Part shown: in pieces, positions 1-19,600 of the stretch
How the letters are laid out: the number at the start of each line of letters is the position of its first letter
Position numbering within the stretch: position 1 is the first letter of the stretch
Source: Phalacrocorax aristotelis
Taxonomy: Eukaryota; Chordata; Aves; Suliformes; Phalacrocoracidae
Direction: 5' to 3'
Assembly: GCF_949628215.1 (NCBI RefSeq)
Contig: NC_134276.1
Span: 129,518,125 to 129,582,124 of the forward strand
Length of the DNA: 64,000 bases
Translations under genes and position numbers: made by a program
The notes under the pieces: model-generated
The model's database searches: none
What the model saw: the letters and a program-made list of their open reading frames with translations, nothing else
Told to the model about the DNA's origin: nothing

Positions 1-3000
1 TGCCCAGCTCTCGTCCTCCTCGCCCGAACCTGGGCCGTGCTTCAGAGGGGTTCCTGTCTCTCTCCACACCAAATCTCCTTCTTAATCCATTGCTCCGTAT
101 GGCATGAGGACTTGGAAAATGTGCTGACTTGGAAGATCTCCCTCCTAACCGGTTTTGCCTCTCAGCCCAGGGCTGGGGCCAAGCTTCGGGCCAGGTGGTG
201 GGTGTGTGCCTTTGGAGCCAGCCTGAGTTGAAAAGTGTGTTGACTTAGCACGGGGAGGGGGGGGAGCTCTGTGCAAGCCAAATATTTAGTTTTCCAGCTG
301 ATAACCTGTGGTTGTTTCCTCTCTTGCAACAACCAAATGTGTTTTTTTTTTAATTCCCAAACCAAGTTAGGGCTTTTGCAGAAGTTTTGCAGCTTCTCAG
401 CTTTTGGCGTGGCAAATGCGAGGGGGCTGACAAGGTGGCCTCGTGACCGAGGCACGGGTGCAGCCATCGCTGCCCCTAGGGTCTCGAGTTTTTGGCAGTG
501 TGTTGGGTGAATGGGTTACCAGCTTTGTGTCTCAGTTTTTCCAGCTGTCAAAATGTTTTTTATTTAAATAAATAAATAAAAGGCTCACACTAAAAGGAAG
601 AAAAAATGAGCCACAGCAACTTGGACTTGCAGCAGTTCAAAAGAAAACTTGACTATAAGGTGGATTCACCGCTAATTTGGAAAGACTTTAGGATTGCTGG
701 ACAAAGGCAAGTTTGGGATTAGGTTGACCAGCTACAGCAACTTGAAGTGAGGACATTAGTAACCAAGAGACCTTTTTACATTCCTTGTTTCAATTGCAGA
801 GACTGATGGGGGTGGGAGGGAGGAAGAGGAGAAAGAGCTGCCTGTCTCCCAGCTGAAAGACACGACTGTTACAGTATGTATTTAATCCCAAAAGTTAGAG
901 AATCCTACCGTATTTCCTTCTTCCCATCCTTCCAGAAATTGTTGCACCAGGGACTAGTAACTGTCTTTTGCAGCCTTGCAAACAAGGTTTTATAAATAAG
1001 CCACTGTCAGGGACGCGGCGAGCTGTTGTCACCTGTGGGGTTGCTTGTGGGCACTGCCCATTAGTATCCTCAGAAGCTGTACAGGTGCTGGCTGTGATGT
1101 TCACTGGCAGCCCTGGGGACACAGCATTTTGCTCAGGCCAGGGTGAACCAGCAAGGTCTTAAACAGTCCCTTGCCTTTGTGATCTAGGAGCTCACACCTC
1201 AGAGTTTATCCAGACAGGCTAGTTTCAGGACAGATGTTCCTTTCTGAACGAAAATAGCCTGGAAGCCAGTGCTCCTGACAGCAGGGTGAAACATTGGTGG
1301 TGTTTTGTGAGCACTGGTAGTTCCCCATGCTTCTCGTCAGTGGTCTGCAACCGTGTTGTGGGGGTGGCCCGCTGCGCCTCCCTGCGAGGGAGCACTGCGC
1401 AGGTGGCAGGTGTGTTTCCATGCCTGCATAGCCATAAGCACGGGCACCCTGGATGGAAAGTCTTGTTAGCAACCCAGACAACGCTGGGAGCTTCTGTGTT
1501 GCTGAGGAGGAGGAGGCGGCAGGCAGAGCTCCCTCACTAACGGCCACAGAGGCAATGTGTTGCTTCACCCCAAGATGTCACGCGCTTACTCCGCAGGAAG
1601 GAGGCTGCTTGGATCAAGATGGAGAGTTGCAATGAGACACCTGTGGTCTTCTTGAGCCACATTGTTGCAAGTGAGGATGGCCACGTTTCCCTTTCTGCGC
1701 TTGAGAGTATCTGTTGTAGGACTTGTAGAGCCAAGGAGAACCTCTTGAATGTTTTCCAAGCTCTGAGAGTTCTCACGCCTCGGTGCAGCGAGCTTCTGGA
1801 GAGGGTTGGAGGCTCAGAGTTTTCTCCAATTAAAAAACGATAACACCATCAAAATAACTGGCTGACCATCGTAGTGTTTCCAGCAAAGAGATGGGGAATG
1901 AGGCAGACTTTTCGTTCTGATGAGTCACGGACTGTCTCCTGATTTGCCTCTTGTAAGAGCTGCTTGGGCAGCTGCTGACGCAGGAACGTGATTCTGAGCG
2001 ATGGTCCCTGGGGAGAAAGACAGGGCTGTATGCTGCTTCACCTCTGAACTGGTGGATAGTTTGTCTGCCTAGCTCTTCATCCGTAAAGCCTTGCTCACAG
2101 CTGTGGTTCTTGCTTGCCTTGATCCTGCCTCATCAAGATAGCTGGGGAGCTGGTGAGGAGGAGGGGTGTTGGTGCAGAGAAACAAAATCCCCAAGTGCTT
2201 TCTGTAGTCCTAAAATCACGAACTGGAAGTCAGAGGGTCTGATGCCTTATGTTTCTGGATCTTCTTATAACTGTGTCACAGCTGAAGGCTTGTTTCTGTG
2301 CTGAAGAAAGAGTACAGTCCCTCTCTAGGATGCAAGAGCTGTCAGTACCCCTATCCATTCCCTGTGTGCGGACAGGACCACCGTCCACTGTTTTGCAGCT
2401 GGTCCCCAGATCCTTCTTGTGTGTTTTTATGATGCCCACATCTGTGTGAGAAGAAGAGATCTTGGAAGCCAGGCAGTTCCTTTTCTGGGGATGTTGTGGA
2501 TGAATTGGGAAGAACAATGCAGAATCACATTAATGGACCAGAGAGTCTTGTCAGGAAAACCTTTTATCTTCTATTACTCATTTTTTGTGCCTGTGACTCT
2601 ATATAAAATAAGATTGCTTATGGGGTGGGAACTCTGCAAACAGAGGAGGGAGCCTGGTAGACTCCCAGCTTGCTCTGCGGGCTCTTTATTAATATTTAAT
2701 ATGACTTGGATGCACCCAGGAATCTTATCTGTTGGAGTAAAGGGTCATGCGTGCTTTTTTTTTTCTTAGCATATTATTCACAGTAGAATCAAGCCTTTGT
2801 TTTATTAATTGAAAACTATAAAAAGTTTTTTTTTTTCCTATGTCCCTCTTCACAAAAAGGAGGGCTGTTGATTGGGTCAAGGCTAAAAAAAGCAGACTTA
2901 GAGTCAAACTGATCTGTAATCTCACTGCTTTGTTTAACTTTATCTAGGGAGCTTCAGTTTTGTGTGGCTGGTTTTACAAGACAAAAGCAAACAAAAAATG

Positions 3001-5423
3001 AATAGTTCTTAAGCAGATTTTGCTCTAACAGACAGCTACCTAATTTGATCAAACTCCAGTGAAGTAAAGTCATTTAAAGCTTGGCTTGAGGAACTGCCCA
3101 GTCTATATGTTCGTGGACCGCTGCGAAAGGGCGTATTCAAGTGCATTTAAAATATGGTGCACTGAGGTTAAGAAGGGCTCCTTTCCACAGGCATTCTTTT
3201 TTACTAGTAGAAACCTGTGTTTTACTGGTTTGCAAAACCAGAGGGTGGAAGCGCAATTACTCTGTGTCTAAGTGTCTATGTTGGCGAGCATGTAAAGCAT
3301 ACTAATGGGATAATACTAATGAGAGCTGTTAAATTATTTACATGAATTATTGAATGTGGCATAAAATACCTTCCACTGCTAATACCTCTAATGAGACCAC
3401 CAACATACTGCATCTGTTATCGTAAATATCCTGTAGGTTGAATCAGACCAATTGTTTTAGCTTCTACAGTCGCTGTAATAGTTTAATTTGGCTTAAAAAG
3501 GCTTTCAAAGTTGCTCCTTTTAGAGTTTTTTCTAATTTATTTTTTCTTCACCTTAGCTGCTTATGTCAAATGTCTGGATGCCCTAAGTGAATTCTGAGTG
3601 AATTCTCCATTGTCTGTTTCTGCCCCTGCTCATCTTGTGCATGAAGGAGAATTCTGTTCATATTTAATTCCTGAAACATAAATATTCCCATATAAAACTC
3701 TAGAATATTTTCTAGAAAAAGTTCTTTGAAAACTTTAGAGTCTTGACTAGAAAGGTAAGGAAGGCTTCAGTTCTCTGTTGTGTTGTCACTGGAATTATAA
3801 TGAGTGCTTTGAAGTCTGCCAAAACACATTATTTTCCTCCAAACCCAAATTGTCCAACGTTTGCTCTCTCCTTTCATGCAATTTCACAACTCATTTTATT
3901 TTTTTTTCCCCTCCAGGATCTCTGGTTTACTTTTTTGTTTGTTCATTTGTTTTGGTTTCTTTGCAAGTGACCTTCATGTGGGTATGTGGAAAGCATTTGT
4001 CTTTTGAAACATCTTGATTTTTGTTGAAATTTTGAGAATTGGTTATTGGAGTAGAGATGAAGGATGGGAATTTTTAATACAAAGGACGATTCTTTGAGGG
4101 AGTTTCTTAGAATAGTTCTCCTGCACACTGTGTTCATGATGACAGTGGTGTGACTCATTGAGCAAACTTCCTGGCATATCTGCCAGCTGTGATTTCTCAG
4201 GATTCTAAAGGAGGCGATAACTGAATTATAAATAGATGATAGGTTCCATCTGTAAATTTTGAAGCTAGATCCTGAGTTTCCCAGAAGGTGGGGGTGCTTT
4301 TTTCGACCTCAGCTTGGTTCTGGCTATATTATGCCAAAAGGGCAGCTGATTAGTCTCCAGACATGCAGACATACCAGAGTCCTTGTAGTGAGATGCTCAC
4401 TCAGTGTCTTGATTCTGTACAGCATGAGTGCTTGGAATGACTTCCAGATTCGCGCTCCAATTCAACCCCTCGCTCTCTTATGTCTGCTAGCCATCAGAAA
4501 CTTACCTGACTGCCGAAATCCTTGCACTGTCATGTGGGAGGCCAGTGAAGTTAAAGCAAAATTGTATGGGAAGTGATAAAGTCTGTGCCAGAGAATCCAC
4601 CTTTGTAACTGATATTCTGAGCTGCCCAGCTTCCCTCATACAAGTTCATTTTAAGGAATTGATTGATTTAAATGTGTCATTTAAAATAAATAAATATTTA
4701 CAGGCTTTCTTTTTAAATTTTTTTTTTCAGGGCTGGGATATGATTGCCTATTGTGCATTTGAAGTGCATCCATACATCCATACACACATAATACATACAT
4801 ACATACATAAATACATACATACAGTGTTTTGCCGCACTACTCTGCTAACTAGAACCACTTTTGAATGGACCTCCTGCCATCATGTCAGTCGGCCTTTCTT
4901 AGCACAGAAGGGAGCTGAACCATGCAATTAACTTCATGGAGACCAGGCTGTCTGTTCAGAGCTCTGGCAGAGGGGGCCCAGATTACCTGTCAGCATCAGA
5001 GCCTGTCAAGTGATGCATTGGGTGGTTAGAAAGATCTGCAAAGCTCTAGTAGCTCCTTGCACCATAACAGGGAAGGGGCTCTTTTGAAGGCTTGCTTTTG
5101 AAACGAGGCACTCGGCTGTGCGGTCTCCAGCACTGGAGATGCTCCGTGACACTTTCCAGCCAACAGGAAGTGCTAGCAGTTGCTGACGGCTAATTTAAGC
5201 AGCTGCTTTTTAAAGACACAGTGTCAGTGGTGTCTGTTTTATGTACGCAAGCAGACACTGATCTGGTGCCATTGAAATGGCACAGTATCTTGTGATGTTG
5301 ATGGGTATCCCACAGGGCTCAGCATATAAGAGTGGCTTCCTTTTGCATGAACTCGCTTGGCTGGGGTGCGAACTAGGTGACCGGCAGTTTGCAGCTTAAG
5401 TGATGTTTCTACTTCCTTTGCAG
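1..5423. other. 5' flank or 5' intron of TMEM39A, no gene seen
   Basis: No open reading frame here shows recognisable protein similarity or a phase-consistent set of splice sites. The region ends at a good splice acceptor (cag at 5421-5423) before the first coding exon of TMEM39A. At least part of it is therefore probably an intron following a non-coding first exon, but that first exon could not be placed and may lie outside the window. It contains an A/T-rich AAATAAATAAATAAA stretch near 566-580 and a CATA microsatellite at about 4770-4823. One AP-1-like TGAGTCA lies near 1920; a single site of this kind carries little weight. Confidence 0.6.
4770..4823. repeat. (CATA)n microsatellite
   Basis: An imperfect run of about 13 tetranucleotide units of CATA/CATC/AATA is visible. 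The central block is the purest and is interrupted once by an extra A. It creates the apparent HTHIIHTYIHKYIHT-type reading frame, which has no coding meaning. Confidence 0.9.
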
Positions 5424-5504
5424 ACCTGGGAAGGCTTCGGGATCGTTGTCTGGGTCTCAGGGCACAGCCTGCCAGAGGCACTGGAAGTGGATTGGCTCCT
5501 GGTC

Positions 5505-13709
<8,205 letters not shown>

Positions 13710-13892
13710 GCCGGCCAAATGTGTACCCATTTTCTTTCCCTTCCCACAGGGCAGGGAGGGAACCTCAGAAAAAAAAAAACAAACATATTTTCGTACAGTT
13801 CTATTTTTTTTCTTGCGGCGTTTATAAATATTTAAAATATTTTATATTTTGTATACTATTGTTTCTGTGGGGTGGGAAGGGAACCAGTGGCA

Positions 13893-13898
13893 ATTAAA
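13893..13898 (+). terminator. Candidate TMEM39A poly(A) signal (ATTAAA)
   Basis: ATTAAA lies 184 bp after the stop codon, with a T/G-rich stretch about 20-30 bp downstream. A canonical AATAAA occurs much later, at 15901-15906. The closer site is favoured because a CR1 remnant interrupts the sequence at about 14340. Cleavage would fall near 13915-13925. No transcript evidence is available. Confidence 0.45.
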
Positions 13899-13920
13899 TG
13901 TCGCTTTATAAACAAGGTGT

Positions 13921-16498
13921 TATTTTATATATATAAAGATCAATGTGTATATACCGTATATCTATACCCATACATATATCTATGTGAAGCAACAGGATTG
14001 TGTGTGTGGTCACTGTGTCTGCTTTGCTCACACAACTGCCTTGCTATTGCATACTGTGGGGATAGAACTGCTGTTAATTAGGAACTGGTCTGCTGCAGAA
14101 CTTGGATAAGCTAACAGCCACGGGAGGAGAGGAAACACAGGGGCCTTCCACCAGGAAGAGCAAAGTTTAGCTGAGTAACCTCAGTACCAGGGAAATGTGC
14201 ACTGATATGATACCCGTTTAGAGAAAGGGAGGAAGCCGTATGCGGAGAGACAGACTAAGTTACTGTCAGTCAGCAAAAGCTCTCAGTTCTTTCTTCTAGC
14301 CGGATGCAAGTATTATTTTTAAAAAATAGCAAATTCTTTACGTTTGGACTCGATGATTTTAAAGGTGTTTTCCAACCTAAATGAGTCTATGATTCATTTT
14401 AACTCCTATCTGTCTTCCCAGTAACTTGAGCTCCCTCTCTCTACCCAGAAAATGAACTAAATATTGAAATTATAATTTCAGGGTAGTGTATCATTTAAGA
14501 AGGTATTTGGCATAAATAGCTTCATCCAGGAAGATGGTAACTGATTCTTTTAAACAACCATCTATAACCCCTCGAGTAATAGCATTAAATTAGGGAATAT
14601 CCAGCCATTTCCTTCAAGCAGTAATGTTCCTGACAGAAATTTATTCTTATCAGACACTTATCAACTCCCTTATTGCTATACAATGCATTTCAGCAGTGTT
14701 TCACTCTAAGGTATGTTGGTGGTCATTAATAACTTAGCATTAATAACAGAGGAAATACTTCACTTTTAAACTTCTCTTTATAAAGCTTAACTATACTAGA
14801 ATCTAGTGAAAAAGTAGTTATGGCAGAAAGGACTTGAAGATAATATCAACCATATAATCAATTTAACCATGGATGATGGTGGCAGCTGATGATAGGAGTT
14901 GATGCTTTAATCAGGTAATGAAGGAGGAGACAGCAATGCAATGTTCTTCCATTCAGATGCCATGACTTTTAACTTTAGCCGTTAGTAAAGTGCTAGCTCT
15001 CTTCAAAGAGTGGATATCTATGGAGAGAAAAAAACCTGAAACCATGCTGAGTTTGGGAGAAACTGCAACTATTTCCTGTTTGTTCTTTCCTTCCAAGCTA
15101 AGTAAGAACATGGTGATCTTCTCTGCTCCTGTCTGTAGGACAGATTCTGCAGCAGCCTGATCGCAAGCCCAGGTTGCCTGATGAGGCAGGCAACAGGAGA
15201 TGCCTCTGAGCATTAACCCCAAGCTACTCCAAAACGAACACAAATGTTCAGCTTTGGTTACTTCTAGGCCCCTTCCTGTCTTTCATATGGCCCTGGTGCT
15301 GCTGGCAGGACATGGGTACTTGGGCATTTACAGTCTGGGGCCTTTCCATGAAAAACAGTACTGTGGCTTAGAGTCATGTCATGCTTTATGTAGTATATCC
15401 TCATCTTAATTCTACCTTGATTACTTCAGGAACTACACTTGGGATAAGAGGGAGTTGGCTTCTTAGCTAGAGCAAGCCCTTTGCTGTACATGGCTTTGTG
15501 CAACACCTTTCCTGCACCCAGCTTCAACTCTTGCCAGTTGCTCAGTAGCATTCCCTACTGTCAGTACCACACTGATTTCACCTGTTTGTAATAGCTGGCT
15601 CAGCACCCCTTAAGCAGTACGTCACAGCATTACCAAGTCATTTCTTCCATTTGGACACCTAAAGATAGTAAGCTTATACTTAAGAAACCAGTGGCAGAAA
15701 AGAGGCTCTCCAAGGCTTTGCTTGGGAAATAGACATGTGCAACAGAAAGCCAGAACCCTGAACCAGGTCAGAGTTGATGAGGGTTCATGCTCTGCCTTTT
15801 CCTCCCCTTGCATGCAAGGCTGAAGGTAGGTAGGACTGCTCATACCGTGAACGCATCCACACTTCGTGCAACGGTTAGTCTGACCTTACACTGTTTGCAG
15901 AATAAAGAACAGAAGCACAGTGATGCTTCCATAGCTATAGGCTTTGTTTTGCTCTGAGGGACTATGTAAGGGGCCACAAAACACACCACCTAATTGCAGG
16001 TGTGTTAAGATCCCCCTCATTCCAAGGGAGCTAGGCATTATTTCTTAAGGGAAGGTGCCTCTCCCCCTCAAAGCAGTACTGTTGGCATGTTCTGGAGCAG
16101 GAGGAGTTCTGTGAGAAGGTTTAAGGTCTACAGATTTTACCTTTCCATGCACAGTGGTATGAACTGCCCATATGCAGTCCTGTAGATGCAACTGTTTTCC
16201 ATCTCTACACAGGACTCCTACGTAAAAAGAAGTTGCAGAAGATAGTTGCAGCTTCCCCTTTTGGCAAAAACACAGCAAGGAACTAGCTAGGACAGTTGGT
16301 CTCACCAGTATAAAATGGACCATCCAGTAACACACAGGGAACAAAAATGATGTCTGCTTAGACCAGTGTTCCTCGCTATTCCTCAAATGGGCCTGCTACT
16401 AAGCCTTATTCAGATGAACACTGAAAACAAGTCCACTCTAATACTTCATCAGGTCAGACTAGGAAAAGAAAGACTTATTCCCCATCTTGGTCAGTCCA
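13921..16498. other. Intergenic region between convergent genes
   Basis: This holds the 3' UTR ends of TMEM39A (+) and the FAAH-like gene (-). It contains a short TATATATA-rich stretch at about 13926-13985 and one CR1 tail (about 14340-14396). The reading frames here are short, with no recognisable similarity. No clear AATAAA or ATTAAA was found on the - strand within about 500 bp of the FAAH-like stop codon, so that 3' UTR end is unplaced. Confidence 0.6.
14340..14396 (+). mobile_element. CR1 LINE 3' tail remnant
   Basis: The text TTGGACTCGATGATTTTAAA followed by TTTTCCAACCTAAATGAGTC and TATGATTC is the characteristic 3' end of avian CR1 elements. Only about 57 bp remain. It is heavily 5' truncated, as is usual for CR1 copies. 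Confidence 0.85.
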
Positions 16499-16609
16499 TC
16501 ATGCGAGGATGTCATAATAAATGGATGGTTTTTTGGTCTGGTAACGAAACTCCTCTAGCTTTGGGCCAATCCTCAGAAGAACAGCTTCATCCCACCATTT
16601 TGCCATGAC
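16499..16609 (-). other. FAAH-like last coding exon
   Basis: Encodes 36 residues. It starts [20 protein letters not shown] and ends with [12 protein letters not shown] and TGA (16501-16499). The tail matches TKKPAIFYDIL of Arabidopsis FAAH, and this C-terminus is absent from mammalian FAAH. In the position of the usual GRPW this protein has AKWW. This may change the surface near the pocket but is not part of the triad. Confidence 0.93.
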
Positions 16610-19600
16610 CTGGGAGAAGATGATAGAGGCAGAGAGAGAAATGAGGAATTAAAAAAAAAAAAAAAGGAGCATCACTGTATACAGGTACTCTCGAAAGCTC
16701 TGCAAAACAACAAAATTTTTCCCTCAACATCACCAAAAAGACACATGCTTTTCCTTTTACCCCAGGAAGCACGGCATCACTGCACTGGGGATAAAGGCAG
16801 CTGTCTGACTTAATTACAAGGCATGGACCTTTCATTTAAGTGAGACCTATTTCAAGAGTGAGAAGAGCAACAAAGGACTTAAAAGGTTACAGAACTGAGA
16901 AGTAAGGAAAAGAGTGGAAAGAGTAGGACAAAGAGAGGCTACTGATGCAACTAGACCAGGAGGCAGAGAAATCTATCTCCCAGGTACCTGGAGAGTCCCC
17001 TCTGTCATTCAGGAGTGAGTGACTCCCGTCTATTCACCCACAAGGTGAAACTTCATTACCAGTACCTGCCAACTGCCCAAGTGTGCTGTACAGAACAGCA
17101 GGAGCCTCGTTATAGTGGTTCAGGACAAAGCCAGCTGGGAATTTTGTGGCATCCACAAGGACCCTACCCTCCTCACCTCACCCTCCTGCCCTGCCCTGCT
17201 CACCTGAAAGCCGATAGGAAGCCCAGCAGCAGAATACCCAATGGGGACCACAAGGCCTGGAATCCCAGTCAAGTTACCAAGCTGCATGAACCTGGGGGAA
17301 AAGCTGTCATCAGCATTCCTGCCTTGGGACAGCAGCAAAGCCATCCTCTTTTGGGAGAGGCTGCTAGGATCGATCTCTCCTACTTTACAGCCTAAGCTCT
17401 TTCAGTTAGTGCAGCTAGTCTCCACCTGTTCCCAAACTTGCTTTTGTAGTGCAAGCAGCAGTCTTCTTACCTCATGGACCGGACTGTGAAGTACAAATCG
17501 CTGCTGCCAGTCGAGAGGTCAGATTCACAGATTCTTGGGGCAGTGCAAGGAACAGCTGTGGAGGAAATCACAGAATGATTGAGATTGAAAGGGACCTCAG
17601 GAGATCATCTCGTCTAACCTTCTGTCTCAAGGACAGTCAGCTAAAGCAGGTTGCCCAGGACCATGTCCAAATGGCTTCTGAATATCCGCAAGGGATGGAG
17701 ATTCCACAGCTTCTCTGGGCAACTTGATCCAGTGCTTAAAGAGCAAAGGAGGAGTCAGACAGTGGGCCATCTTCAAGGAACAGCTTGGTTCATTAAAGCC
17801 ACATGTTTGATAAACATCGGTGATGCAAGCTCACACCCCTGGGGTGCAATCAAGTCACTGGGATTTATGAATTAAGTAGTTGGTTTCTATTTAGAGCAAG
17901 AACATTTGCATACATGAAGATGTCCAGTTCCTCCTGCGTAAATGTGCTGGCTCTGCAGCTCCTGTTTCGAGTACCAAGGCGGCATTTCTCACTGCCAAGG
18001 ATATATGCAGTAAGTCTAGAAATACACAGCAAATCTAGAAATACAGATCAGTCTTTCTAACCAGGCTGCATTATCTTCTAAAGGCTTGAGGCACAGCAAA
18101 GTCTTTGCACAAAAGTCATGCTCTTAAGACTGGGGAGGGAAAGTTAGTGGGGTAACTGTTCTTTAGAGGGCACCATATAGCTGTCAGGGACCAGCCCTTT
18201 GGCCAAGGCTGCCAATACCTGGTGTAAGGATACAGTCCACAGTGGAGAAGATCTCTCGCAAAAATCTCATGGTCCGAGTTCTCTGTCGATTTGCCTGCAA
18301 GCAGAGACACTACTGTCTGACTGGGCCTTCTTGGTTCATGAGGCTCATGTGTGATGATGACAGGCTCTGCCCATCAGAGCCTGTGCCTTTGCAAAAGAAG
18401 GCACTATTCTTGCAGTTCAGAATCAACATGCAGGACACCAATCCATGTGGCATGTCCTCTGTGGTGCCCAACCATTCAGCATGCTTTTGCAGCAGAGGGC
18501 AGTACAGCTGGGTGATATCTTTCCACATGTATGGAGAGGTGAAGAGAATCCTCTACCCCACACCCTTACAATTTCACTAGGTGCCTCCCTTCAGCCTTCA
18601 CCACAGTATGTTCCTTACCGTAATATAATCCAGAGCTGTGAACTGGGAAGCCAAGGCGAGGCTAGCCCGAGTGTCCAAATTCTGAAAGACAAAACATCGA
18701 TCACGGCTCTGCTTGCAAGAAATTAAATGTGACAGCACAGGAGTTCTCTTCCAGGTCTGCTCTCCTCTATCAGTAGTCATCCAACAGGTGGTTTGTCATC
18801 GGAAAAGCAGAACAGCTGCAGGTTTCTCACTGACATGACACTTGTTTTGTATCAGCTGGGACAACTACTGCCACGGATCCAAGAGGCTGCTACTTACCAT
18901 TTCATGGAAATGTTTATTGAAGTCAGGTTGCAGGAAGTCCCTCATCTCACTGAGAATGCAGATTACGTGTGCTATCCGCACCTCCTCCATCTCCGGAAGA
19001 GTCACTTCAATAACGCTGGCTCCCAAACGCTGCAGGTGCTCCACAGCTGAGTACAGAACAGGTAAAGCACAGGCAGCATCCTTGAATTCACCAAATTTCA
19101 TAGAAAGGCTGTGAATCCCCACCCTCTTGAGGAGTTAGAGACCCCATAGGCCATTGCAAGGCAAGCATCTTCAGTGCATTATGTGGCGTGCAGACTGCTC
19201 CAGCTGCTTCTCATAGGTAAAAGCCTTCAGCCTAACTAGATCTCAATATTTCCACAGAGCAGGGGTAAGGGCTTGCAGACAGGTTCCTAACTTACCCACT
19301 ACATTTCAGGCAAGTTCATCTCCTCCCTCTAGACCCCACAGTTAACCCAAAGAGTAAAGGTGGACTGACAATGCTTCCCTGAGCACTTGACATTGACTAG
19401 TATTCTATCAGCATGAAGGGATTATTTAGCATCATGAGATTCCTATTCAAAGCCTCTTCTGAACCATAATGGTAGAGGAACCAGGGGGATGCTCAAGAGA
19501 CCAGATCAACAGTACAGGTTCACTAAATCCTGATGCGGTTTAGCAAGGCTGAACACCAAGACTTCAGGAAAAGTGAATCTTTTGCAGTCTGAAAAGAATC

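Noticed and set aside
1915-1990. Clustered AP-1/MAF-like motifs (TGAGTCA, TGCTGACGCA) as an enhancer
   Set aside because: Two short motifs in 70 bp are expected by chance in tens of kilobases. There is no independent support.
19047-19122. Possible longer FAAH-like exon 15 starting upstream (MGIHSL...)
   Set aside because: The phase from exon 14 (ending in a single G) requires the acceptor at 19047-19048, giving the conserved [10 protein letters not shown]. The upstream part is intron read-through.
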